Assembly: GCA_000715685.1 (NCBI GenBank)
Contig: KL569429.1
Span: forward strand, 38,846 to 46,256
Direction of reading: 5' to 3'
DNA length: 7,411 nucleotides
Origin: Streptomyces lilacinus
Lineage (GTDB): Bacteria > Actinomycetota > Actinomycetes > Streptomycetales > Streptomycetaceae
Numbering within the stretch: position 1 is the stretch's first letter; each line of letters opens with the position of its first letter. The notes under the pieces are model-generated. The model saw nothing but the letters and a program-made list of their open reading frames with translations. It was not told the DNA's origin and made no database searches. The position numbers were made by a program, and so were the translations under genes. Positions 1 through 7,411 of this stretch are shown here, in pieces.

Positions 1-7
1 AGCGCCG

Positions 8-574
8 ATGACCGCCGCGAGCGCCGCGGGCGCCGACGCCGCCCTCCGCGAGCTGCTGCTCAGCCGGATCCACGACGTGCCGGACTACCCCAAGCCGGGC
101 GTGACGTTCAAAGACATCACCCCGCTGCTCGCCGACGCCAAGGCCTTCGGCGCGCTCACCGACGCCCTCGCCGGGCTCTGCGAGCGCCACGGGGCCACCA
201 AGGTCGTCGGCCTGGAGGCCCGCGGCTTCATCCTGGCCGCCCCGGTCGCCGTCCGCGCCGGACTCGGCTTCGTGCCCGTCCGCAAGGCCGGCAAGCTCCC
301 GGGCGCCACGCTGGCCCAGGCCTACGAGCTGGAGTACGGCACCGCCGAGATCGAGATGCACGCCGACGCCCTGGGCGCCGGCGACCGCGTCCTCGTCATC
401 GACGACGTGCTGGCCACCGGCGGCACGGCCGAGGCCTCGCTGCAGCTGATCCGCCGCGCCGGGGCCGAGGTCGCGGGCGTCGCCGTGCTGATGGAGCTCG
501 GCTTCCTGCCCGGCCGCGCCCGACTGGAGGCGGCCCTCGCCGGCGCGCCCCTGGAGGCGCTGATCACGGTCTGA
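8..574 (+). CDS. apt: Adenine phosphoribosyltransferase
   Basis: This 188-residue cytoplasmic enzyme converts adenine and PRPP to AMP and pyrophosphate in one step of purine salvage. The type I phosphoribosyltransferase PRPP-binding loop is clear at residues 128-141 (VLVIDDVLATGGTA), with the paired acidic residues D132-D133. The APRT-type signatures LEARGF (69-74) and VRKAGKLPG (91-99) are also present, and the length is slightly above the usual 170-180, the excess lying in an Ala-rich N-terminus. The ATG start lies only seven bases inside the window, so its ribosome binding site cannot be judged and a start further upstream is not excluded. In Streptomyces the gene usually follows secF and precedes relA. 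A strong hairpin directly after the stop suggests that most transcription ends before relA. Identification is confident; the exact start is less so. Confidence 0.96.
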   Translation: MTAASAAGADAALRELLLSRIHDVPDYPKPGVTFKDITPLLADAKAFGALTDALAGLCERHGATKVVGLEARGFILAAPVAVRAGLGFVPVRKAGKLPGATLAQAYELEYGTAEIEMHADALGAGDRVLVIDDVLATGGTAEASLQLIRRAGAEVAGVAVLMELGFLPGRARLEAALAGAPLEALITV

Positions 575-579
575 CGGGC

Positions 580-596
580 GGGCCCGCACCGGGCCC
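580..596 (+). other. Small hairpin after apt stop
   Basis: A perfect 7-bp inverted repeat (GGGCCCG / CGGGCCC) with a 3-base loop starts five bases after the apt stop codon. It lies 21 bases before the larger terminator stem, so the two could act as tandem 3'-end structures. It has no T-tract of its own, and in DNA this GC-rich such short repeats also arise by chance. Confidence 0.45.
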
Positions 597-617
597 ACCA
601 CCTGCCACGACCGCCCA

Positions 618-659
618 GGGCGGGCACCGGGGAAGCTCCCGGTGCCCGCCCGGCGTTTT
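618..659 (+). terminator. Intrinsic terminator of apt
   Basis: A perfect 14-bp GC-rich stem (618-631 paired with 638-651) closes a 6-base loop and is followed after four bases by TTTT (656-659). This is an unusually canonical Rho-independent terminator for this kind of genome. It lies 43 bases downstream of the apt stop and about 155 bases before relA, and should separate the two genes, although some read-through is possible. Confidence 0.85.
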
Positions 660-664
660 ATGCC

Positions 665-733
665 GTGCGGGGGCTTTCACCGACCGCGCCGGGGGGCTTG
701 CACAGACCCTGCCGGGGGGCTCGCACCGACCCT
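665..733 (+). repeat. Tandem 23-bp direct repeats upstream of relA
   Basis: Two adjacent 23-bp units, 688-710 and 711-733, match at 21 of 23 positions and share a GCCGGGGGGCT start and a GACCCT end. A third unit immediately before them, 665-687, is degenerate, matching unit three at 16 of 23 positions. The array fills most of the gap between the apt terminator and the likely relA promoter. It could be a regulator binding array or simple local duplication; no known operator is recognised. Confidence 0.7.
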
Positions 734-738
734 GCGCG

Positions 739-768
739 CGGCGGTCCGGCGGCCGGGATCGATACCAT
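739..768 (+). promoter_or_regulatory. Weak candidate relA promoter
   Basis: TACCAT at 763-768 fits the TAnnnT form of a vegetative -10 box and would start transcription roughly 40 bases before the relA start codon. Nothing resembling TTGAC lies 17-18 bases upstream, so the call rests mainly on position: after the apt terminator and direct repeats, before the gene. Low confidence. Confidence 0.22.
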
Positions 769-803
769 GGCAGTCCGGACCTGATCGGGGGGCCGGAACG
801 CTT

Positions 804-809
804 GAGGAG
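804..809 (+). promoter_or_regulatory. relA ribosome binding site
   Basis: GAGGAG lies five bases before the TTG at 815. Its last G is also the first base of the in-frame GTG at 809, so the GTG cannot be served by this site. The element therefore decides the relA start in favour of TTG 815. Confidence 0.8.
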
Positions 810-814
810 TGCTC

Positions 815-3337
<2,523 letters not shown>

Positions 3338-3347
3338 GCACACACGA

Positions 3348-3381
3348 GTAAGGGGCTCCGGCAATAGCCGGAGCCCCTTAC
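3348..3381. terminator. Bidirectional terminator between relA and DUF349 gene
   Basis: A perfect 15-bp stem (3348-3362 with 3367-3381) closes a 4-base AATA loop. It lies 10 bases after the relA stop and 20 bases beyond the stop of the convergent DUF349 gene, so it can fold in both transcripts. There is no long T-run on either side, but the outermost AT pairs give A- and T-rich stem edges, and T-less stem-loops are common terminators in streptomycetes. Confidence 0.85.
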
Positions 3382-3401
3382 TGTCAGTATCTTCGGCTTC
3401 T

Positions 3402-4631
3402 TCAGCCGCCGAACTCCTCAAGGCCCTTCAGCGCCTGGTCCAGCAGCGCCTTGCGGCCCTCGAGCTCCTTGGCGAGCTTGTCGGCCTTGGCGTCGTTGCC
3501 GGCCGCGCGGGCCTTGTCGACCTGCTCCTGGAGCTTGTCGACCGCCGACTGCAGCTGGCCCGTCAGGCCGGCCGCACGGGCCCGCGCCTCCGGGTTGGTC
3601 CGCCGCCACTCGGCCTCCTCGGCCTCCTGGATGGCCCGCTCGACCGCGTGGATCCGGCCCTCGATCTTCGGCCGGGCGTCCCGCGGCACGTGACCGATGG
3701 CCTCCCAGCGCTCGTTGATCGAACGGAACGCCGCCCGCGCCGTCTTCAGGTCCGTCACCGGGAGCAGCTTCTCGGCCTCGACGACCAGCTCCTCCTTCAG
3801 CGTGAGGTTGCCCTGCTGCTCGGCGTCGCGCTCGGCGAACACCTTGCCGCGCGCCTGGAAGAAGACGTCCTGCGCGCCGCGGAAGCGGGTCCACAGCTCG
3901 TCCTCCGCCTCGCGCTGGGCGCGGCCGGCGGCCTTCCACTCGGACATCAGGTCGCGGTAGCGCGCGGCCGTCGGACCCCAGTCCGTCGACCCCGACAGCG
4001 CCTCCGCCTCGGCGACCAGCTTCTCCTTGACCTTGCGGGCGTCCTCGCGCTGCGCGTCCAGCGAGGCGAAGTGGGCCTTGCGCCGCTTGGAGAACGCCGA
4101 GCGGGCGTGCGAGAAGCGGTGCCACAGCTCGTCGTCCGTCTTGCGGTCCAGCCGGGGCAGGCCCTTCCACGTGTCGACCAGGGCGCGCAGCCGCTCGCCC
4201 GCCGACCGCCACTGCTCGCTCGCCGCCAGCTCCTCGGCCTCGGCGACCAGCGACTCCTTGGCCGTACGGGCCTCGTCGGCGGCCTTGGCCTTCGCCGCCT
4301 TGCGCTCCTCGCGACGCTTCTCGACGTCGGCGACCAGCTTGTCCAGCCGCTCCCGCAGCGCGTCGAGGTCACCCACCGCGTGGTGCTCGTCGACCTGGGT
4401 GCGCAGGTGGTCGATGGCGACCTGCGCGTCCTTGGTCGACAGGTCGGTGGTCCTGACCCGGCGCTCGAGGAGGCCGATCTCGACGACCAGGCCCTCGTAC
4501 TTGCGCTCGAAGTAAGCCAGGGCCTCCTCGGGAGACCCCGCCTGCCACGAGCCGACGACCTGCTCGCCGTCGGCGGTACGCACGTACACGGTCCCCGTCT
4601 CATCGACGCGGCCCCACGGGTCGCTGCTCAC
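3402..4631 (-). CDS. DUF349 repeat, coiled-coil protein
   Basis: This is a 409-residue soluble, highly charged and mostly helical protein with no signal or membrane segment. A short N-terminal region (1-50) is followed by helix-rich sequence and three successive DUF349-type units at about 122-192, 199-269 and 278-345. Each opens with a K-x-x-LV-x-EAE-x-L helix and carries a W-K or W-E element; the first two also share DELW-x-RF with a following basic helix. The third has lost DELW. A Lys/Glu/Ala-rich coiled coil (about 356-405) ends the protein. The GTG start is chosen because GGAGGAGG lies four bases upstream; an ATG further upstream would place that site inside the gene. The function is unknown. 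It converges on relA and shares a terminator with it, and may be transcribed after the cyclophilin gene or from its own promoter. Confidence 0.9.
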   Translation of the reverse strand: MSSDPWGRVDETGTVYVRTADGEQVVGSWQAGSPEEALAYFERKYEGLVVEIGLLERRVRTTDLSTKDAQVAIDHLRTQVDEHHAVGDLDALRERLDKLVADVEKRREERKAAKAKAADEARTAKESLVAEAEELAASEQWRSAGERLRALVDTWKGLPRLDRKTDDELWHRFSHARSAFSKRRKAHFASLDAQREDARKVKEKLVAEAEALSGSTDWGPTAARYRDLMSEWKAAGRAQREAEDELWTRFRGAQDVFFQARGKVFAERDAEQQGNLTLKEELVVEAEKLLPVTDLKTARAAFRSINERWEAIGHVPRDARPKIEGRIHAVERAIQEAEEAEWRRTNPEARARAAGLTGQLQSAVDKLQEQVDKARAAGNDAKADKLAKELEGRKALLDQALKGLEEFGG

Positions 4632-4635
4632 AGCG

Positions 4636-4643
4636 CCTCCTCC
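4636..4643 (-). promoter_or_regulatory. Ribosome binding site of DUF349 gene
   Basis: On the minus strand GGAGGAGG lies four bases before the GTG at 4631. It is one of the strongest Shine-Dalgarno matches in the window and fixes the start. A hairpin ends four bases upstream of it. Confidence 0.85.
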
Positions 4644-4647
4644 ACAT

Positions 4648-4680
4648 GATGCGGGGGCCGGTGGGCGGCCCGCGCGCATC
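4648..4680 (-). other. Hairpin in leader of DUF349 gene
   Basis: Bases 4648-4660 pair with 4666-4680 to give 13 base pairs with two single-base bulges (4672, 4674) and a 5-base loop. In the minus-strand transcript this strong GC-rich stem ends four bases before the ribosome binding site. It could influence translation or RNA stability. A regulatory role is inference; the pairing is visible in the sequence. Confidence 0.55.
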
Positions 4681-4719
4681 GTCCACAGTTGTTGCCGGGC
4701 AGGGCCGCGCCCTGGCCGG

Positions 4720-4758
4720 TCCGACGGCTTGATCGTTTGGGTGCGTAGAGCCGTCGGA
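4720..4758. repeat. 10-bp inverted repeat between cyclophilin and DUF349 genes
   Basis: TCCGACGGCT at 4720-4729 and AGCCGTCGGA at 4749-4758 are perfect reverse complements with a 19-base spacer. The repeat lies in the 212-base gap between two minus-strand genes. It could be an operator at the start of the DUF349 transcript, a leader hairpin, or part of the cyclophilin gene's 3' end; no T-tract follows on the minus strand. A smaller 6-bp hairpin (4700-4705 with 4709-4714) lies next to it. Confidence 0.55.
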
Positions 4759-4764
4759 GCAGGC

Positions 4765-4770
4765 ACCCTA
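4765..4770 (-). promoter_or_regulatory. Candidate -10 box for DUF349 gene
   Basis: TAGGGT on the minus strand resembles the vegetative (HrdB-type) -10 TAGRRT common in streptomycetes. It would start RNA at about 4757, within the 10-bp inverted repeat, giving a leader of about 125 bases. The upstream -35 is poor (CCGTTC at an 18-base spacing), so this is a tentative call. Confidence 0.33.
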
Positions 4771-4843
4771 CACAACGCCAACATAGGCGAACGGTGGCCC
4801 GGCTGTCCGTATCCCGCGCGACCGAAATTTCGCCGTCCGGGCG

Positions 4844-5665
4844 TCAGCTTTTGGTCACCGTCGCCTTGTCGATCACTACGGTGGCGTTCGGGGCGCCGTC
4901 GCCGGCCCCCGACACCTCGCCCGCGTCGGCGATCTTCTTCAGCGTCTTCATGCCCTCGGCGCCGATGGTGCCGAACGGCGTGTACTGCGGCGGCAGCTGG
5001 CTGTCCTGGTACACGAGGAAGAACTGGCTGCCCCCGGTGTGCGGCTGGCCGGTGTTGGCCATCGCGATCGTGCCCGCGGGGTAGACGTTGCCCTTCAGAC
5101 GGGAGTCCTTGAGGTTCTCGTCCTCGATGGTGTAGCCGGGGCCGCCCATGCCCGTGCCCTTGGGGTCGCCGCACTGCAGGACGTAGATGCCGGCGGTGGT
5201 CAGGCGGTGGCACTTGGAGTGGTCGAAGAACCCTTCCTTCGCCAGGAAGTCGAAGGAGTTGACCGTGTGCGGGGTGTTCGCGGCGTCCAGCTTCACGTCG
5301 ATCGTGCCGCAGGTGGTCTTGAGGTCCATCGCGTACGACGCCGACTTGTCGACCGTCATCTCCGGCTCGGACTTCCACGTCTTCGCGGACGGCGAGCCCG
5401 GCGCCGGCTTGGCGCACGGGTCCGGACCCTTCTTCGGGGTCGGCACGGCGTCCGGCGACGCGTCGGCGGAGACGTTCTTCTTGCCGTCGCCGGAGAAGGC
5501 ACCCGCGGCGTACGCGCCGGCGCCGGCGGCCAGCACCGCGGCGAGCCCGGCGGCGACCACCGCGTTCCGGCGGCGGGCCTTGCGCCGCGCGGCCTCGCGC
5601 CGCTGCTGCTGCCGCTCGAACTTCTCCCGGGCGAGCTGCCGCCGCCGCTGATCGTTAGTGACCAC
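4844..5665 (-). CDS. Membrane-anchored cyclophilin-type peptidyl-prolyl isomerase
   Basis: This 273-residue protein is a probable cis-trans prolyl isomerase on the outer face of the membrane. A strongly basic Arg/Gln-rich N-terminus (about 7-33) precedes one hydrophobic Ala-rich segment (34-57), suggesting a type II signal anchor. A Ser/Pro/Lys linker follows to about 100. The cyclophilin domain (about 110-271) shows HRL with the putative catalytic R154, the QCGDP stretch 164-168, AMANTGQPHTGGSQFFL (201-217) and the FGTI element (231-234). It is divergent: the usual FHR is CHR here, and four cysteines (84, 119, 152, 165) lie outside the membrane and might form disulfides. GTG 5665 is chosen for its AGGAGAGG site; longer frames would run into the divergent neighbour. 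Substrates are unknown. It may be transcribed together with the DUF349 gene downstream. Confidence 0.92.
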   Translation of the reverse strand: MVTNDQRRRQLAREKFERQQQRREAARRKARRRNAVVAAGLAAVLAAGAGAYAAGAFSGDGKKNVSADASPDAVPTPKKGPDPCAKPAPGSPSAKTWKSEPEMTVDKSASYAMDLKTTCGTIDVKLDAANTPHTVNSFDFLAKEGFFDHSKCHRLTTAGIYVLQCGDPKGTGMGGPGYTIEDENLKDSRLKGNVYPAGTIAMANTGQPHTGGSQFFLVYQDSQLPPQYTPFGTIGAEGMKTLKKIADAGEVSGAGDGAPNATVVIDKATVTKS

Positions 5666-5670
5666 CGGGT

Positions 5671-5678
5671 CCTCTCCT
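5671..5678 (-). promoter_or_regulatory. Ribosome binding site of cyclophilin gene
   Basis: AGGAGAGG on the minus strand lies five bases before the GTG at 5665. It supports this start over in-frame codons further upstream that would overlap the divergent hydrolase gene. Confidence 0.75.
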
Positions 5679-5723
5679 CGTGCCGTCTCGTCGCATGTCA
5701 TGAGCCGCGAATCGTGCGTGTCG

Positions 5724-5740
5724 CCCGTACCGTATACGGG
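5724..5740. promoter_or_regulatory. Palindromic element between divergent genes
   Basis: CCGTATACGG at 5730-5739 is a perfect 10-bp palindrome. An overlapping interrupted repeat, CCCGTA (5724-5729) and TACGGG (5735-5740), covers the same spot. It is one of the few AT-containing islands in the 187-base gap between the cyclophilin and hydrolase genes. On the minus strand it contains TACGGT (5734-5729), a possible -10 box for the cyclophilin gene. It may be promoter DNA or an operator; the regulator is unknown. Confidence 0.4.
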
Positions 5741-5765
5741 TTCGCGGCGGTGGGAGTGCCGCCGG

Positions 5766-5771
5766 TAGGCT
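5766..5771 (+). promoter_or_regulatory. Candidate -10 box for hydrolase-hisS unit
   Basis: TAGGCT fits the vegetative -10 consensus of streptomycetes and would give a leader of about 75 bases before the GTG at 5853. The only -35-like sequence is a poor TTCGCG (5741-5746) at 19 bases. I see no recognisable riboswitch or T-box-like element in this short leader. Confidence 0.4.
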
Positions 5772-5842
5772 CTGAGACGGCCGGATGTCTCCGCCCGGGG
5801 GCCTCCGCCGGATCTCACCGCCTGCAAAACTCGCCGATCATT

Positions 5843-5847
5843 AAGGA
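5843..5847 (+). promoter_or_regulatory. Ribosome binding site of hydrolase gene
   Basis: AAGGA lies five bases before the GTG at 5853, in a locally AT-richer stretch, and fixes the start. Confidence 0.75.
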
Positions 5848-5852
5848 CGAAC

Positions 5853-6563
5853 GTGCTCATTGCCGGGTTCCCCGCCGGGGCCTGGGGGACCAACTGCTAC
5901 CTGGTCGCCCCCGCCGCCGGCGAGGAGTGCGTGATCATCGACCCGGGCCACCAGGCGGCCCAGGGCGTCGAGGAAGCGCTGAAGAAGCATCGGCTCAAGC
6001 CCGTCGCCGTCGTCCTCACCCACGGCCACCTCGACCACGTCGCCTCGGTCGTCCCGGTGTGCGGCGCGCACGACGTCCCCGCGTGGATCCACCCCGCCGA
6101 CCGCTACATGATGAGCGACCCGGAGAAGGCCCTCGGCCGCTCCATCGGTCGGCAGCTCATGGGCGAGCTCACCGTCGGGGAGCCGGACGACGTCAAGGAG
6201 CTGACCGACGGCAGCCGGCTCGAGCTCGCCGGCCTGGAGTTCTCCGTCGCGCACGCGCCCGGCCATACCAAGGGGTCGGTGACCTTCCGGATGCCCGAGA
6301 CCGCCGAGATCCCCTCGGTGTTCTTCTCGGGCGACCTGTTGTTCGCCGGCTCCATCGGACGCACCGACCTGCCCGGCGGTGACCACGCCGAGATACTCCA
6401 GTCGCTGGCCCGCGTGTGCCTGCCGCTGGACGACTCCACCGTGGTGCTGTCCGGCCACGGCCCCCAGACGACCATCGGCCAGGAGCGCGCCACCAACCCC
6501 TACCTGCGGGACGTGGCCGCCGGCCTCGGAGCAGGATCACCGGCTCCGCGACGAGGAATGTGA
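5853..6563 (+). CDS. Metallo-beta-lactamase-fold hydrolase, glyoxalase II-like
   Basis: This 236-residue cytoplasmic hydrolase has the metal-binding set of the metallo-beta-lactamase fold. THGHLDH (56-62) gives H57, H59, D61 and H62; PGHTKGS (136-142) gives H138; SGD (159-161) gives D161; and [10 protein letters not shown] (200-209) gives H202. The sequence GRTDLPGGD (169-177) is typical of short YcbL-type glyoxalase II relatives, which lack the long C-terminal substrate domain of classical glyoxalase II. A two-metal thioester hydrolase, perhaps acting on a low-molecular-weight thiol conjugate, is inferred; actinomycetes use mycothiol rather than glutathione, so the true substrate is open. 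The start is GTG 5853 with AAGGA upstream. The gene ends 11 bases before the usual hisS start, or overlaps an alternative start, so the two are likely co-transcribed. The C-terminal tail (about 225-236) is Gly/Pro/Arg-rich and probably disordered. Confidence 0.92.
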   Translation: MLIAGFPAGAWGTNCYLVAPAAGEECVIIDPGHQAAQGVEEALKKHRLKPVAVVLTHGHLDHVASVVPVCGAHDVPAWIHPADRYMMSDPEKALGRSIGRQLMGELTVGEPDDVKELTDGSRLELAGLEFSVAHAPGHTKGSVTFRMPETAEIPSVFFSGDLLFAGSIGRTDLPGGDHAEILQSLARVCLPLDDSTVVLSGHGPQTTIGQERATNPYLRDVAAGLGAGSPAPRRGM

Positions 6564-6564
6564 C

Positions 6565-6569
6565 GAGAG
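6565..6569 (+). promoter_or_regulatory. Possible hisS ribosome binding site
   Basis: GAGAG lies five bases before the GTG at 6575. It is a weaker match than the GAGGA at 6553-6557, which stands only two bases before an alternative in-frame GTG at 6560. The site therefore supports the usual start without settling it. Confidence 0.4.
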
Positions 6570-6574
6570 TTTCC

Positions 6575-7411
6575 GTGAGCACCTTCAAGGCCCCCAAGGG
6601 CACCTACGACCTGACCCCGCCCGACTCCGCGGTCTACCTCGCCGTCCGCGAGGCCATCTCCACGCCGCTCAAGCGGGCCGGCTACGGCTACATCGAAACC
6701 CCCGGCTTCGAGCAGGTCGAGCTGTTCTCCCGCGGCGTCGGCGAGTCCACCGACATCGTCACCAAGGAGATGTACACCCTCACCCAGCGCGGCAAGGAGC
6801 AGCTCGCGCTGCGCCCCGAGGGCACCGCCTCCGTGCTGCGCGCCGCGCTCGAGGCCAACCTCCACAAGGCGGGCAACCTCCCCGTCAAGCTCTGGTACTC
6901 CGGCTCGTACTACCGCTACGAGCGTCCCCAGGCCGGCCGCTACCGCCACTTCTCGCAGGTCGGTGCCGAGGCCATCGGCGCCGAGGACCCGGCCCTGGAC
7001 GCCGAGCTGATCATCCTGGCCGTCGACGCCTACAAGTCGCTCGGCCTGAAGAACTTCCGCCTGCTGCTGAACTCGCTCGGCGACAAGGAGTGCCGCCCCG
7101 CCTACCGGGACGCCCTCCAGTCCTTCCTGCGCGACCTGGACCTGGACGAGGACACCCGTCGCCGGGTCGAGATCAACCCGCTGCGCGTGCTCGACGACAA
7201 GCGCGAGGACGTGCAGAAGCAGCTCGTCGGCGCCCCCATGCTGCGCGACCACCTGTGCGAGGCGTGCAAGGAGTACCACGAGCAGGTCCGCGAGCTGCTG
7301 ACCGCCGCCGGCGTCGCCTTCCAGGACGACGAGAAGCTGGTGCGCGGCCTGGACTACTACACCCGCACCACCTTCGAGTTCGTCCACGACGGCCTCGGCT
7401 CGCAGTCCGCG
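6575..7411 (+). CDS. hisS: Histidyl-tRNA synthetase, N-terminal 279 residues (cut by window end)
   Basis: This class II aminoacyl-tRNA synthetase charges tRNA-His with histidine using ATP, acting as a cytoplasmic dimer. The N-terminus ([10 protein letters not shown]) is characteristic. Visible catalytic-core parts are LRPEGT (79-84), motif 2 around [16 protein letters not shown] (113-128) with R117, and the histidine-specific element [10 protein letters not shown] (255-264). The full protein is usually about 420 residues; motif 3 and the anticodon-binding domain lie beyond the window, and the frame is still open at its last base. GTG 6575 is preferred by homology to the family N-terminus. An in-frame GTG at 6560 would add five residues and overlap the hydrolase stop by four bases (GTGA). 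No separate promoter is seen, so expression from the upstream hydrolase promoter is likely. Confidence 0.96.
   Translation, partial: MSTFKAPKGTYDLTPPDSAVYLAVREAISTPLKRAGYGYIETPGFEQVELFSRGVGESTDIVTKEMYTLTQRGKEQLALRPEGTASVLRAALEANLHKAGNLPVKLWYSGSYYRYERPQAGRYRHFSQVGAEAIGAEDPALDAELIILAVDAYKSLGLKNFRLLLNSLGDKECRPAYRDALQSFLRDLDLDEDTRRRVEINPLRVLDDKREDVQKQLVGAPMLRDHLCEACKEYHEQVRELLTAAGVAFQDDEKLVRGLDYYTRTTFEFVHDGLGSQSA

Noticed and set aside
4823..4832. CGAAATTTCG palindrome just after the cyclophilin stop
   Set aside because: It is short, has no GC-rich stem around it and no T-tract, so I do not call it a terminator or operator, though it is locally AT-rich.
4632..5417. N-terminal extension of the DUF349 frame to 5417
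   Set aside because: The extra part runs through the cyclophilin gene in a wrong frame and through the structured gap. GTG 4631 has a near-perfect ribosome binding site.
5772..5852. Possible riboswitch or T-box leader ahead of the hydrolase-hisS unit
   Set aside because: The leader is too short for a T-box, and I see no T-box-like or specifier-loop pattern and no terminator/antiterminator pair.
5666..5893. N-terminal extension of the cyclophilin frame to 5893
   Set aside because: It would overlap the start of the divergent hydrolase gene and cross the promoter region. GTG 5665 has AGGAGAGG upstream and gives a sensible basic-anchor N-terminus.
5039..6382. A 447-codon plus-strand frame across the cyclophilin and hydrolase genes
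   Set aside because: It spans two well-supported genes and their promoter gap in wrong frames, with Arg/Gly/Val-rich shadow composition.
6500..7387. A 295-codon frame antisense to hisS
   Set aside because: It mirrors hisS and has the Val/Leu/Gly/Asp/Gln composition of antisense shadows, with no start signal or domain.

Overview
The window looks like chromosomal DNA of a Streptomyces species or close relative. It is very GC-rich with third codon positions almost always G or C, uses GTG and TTG starts, and I saw no TTA leucine codon in any of the six genes. The gene order (apt, relA, DUF349 gene, cyclophilin gene, metallo-beta-lactamase-fold hydrolase, hisS) matches, as I remember it, the Streptomyces coelicolor SCO1514-SCO1508 neighbourhood. 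This is core chromosome, and I see no mobile element, CRISPR array, tRNA or rRNA gene.

Layout. apt (8-574, +) makes AMP from adenine and ends in a strong stem-loop terminator (618-659). A 155-base non-coding gap then holds two near-identical 23-bp direct repeats (plus a degenerate third copy) and the relA translation signals. relA (815-3337, +, TTG start) is a full-length bifunctional (p)ppGpp synthetase/hydrolase. A perfect 15-bp stem (3348-3381) separates it from the convergent DUF349 gene (4631-3402, -). A 212-base gap upstream of that gene contains several inverted repeats, one a strong hairpin just before its ribosome binding site. Next on the minus strand is a membrane-anchored cyclophilin (5665-4844). 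A 187-base divergent promoter region follows, with a 10-bp palindrome, then a glyoxalase II-like hydrolase (5853-6563, +) and the first 279 codons of hisS (6575 to the window edge, +), probably one transcription unit.

How they relate. apt and relA both belong to purine nucleotide metabolism. RelA responds to uncharged tRNA at the ribosome, and HisRS is one of the enzymes that keeps tRNA charged, so the segment has a translation/stringent-response flavour. The DUF349 protein, the cyclophilin and the hydrolase have no proven place in that pathway.

I did not find an undescribed multi-gene system. The points most worth a second look are non-coding: the structured leader of the DUF349 gene, the repeats before relA, the palindrome between the divergent genes, and start-codon choices for relA and hisS. 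All promoter calls are weak and made by eye.
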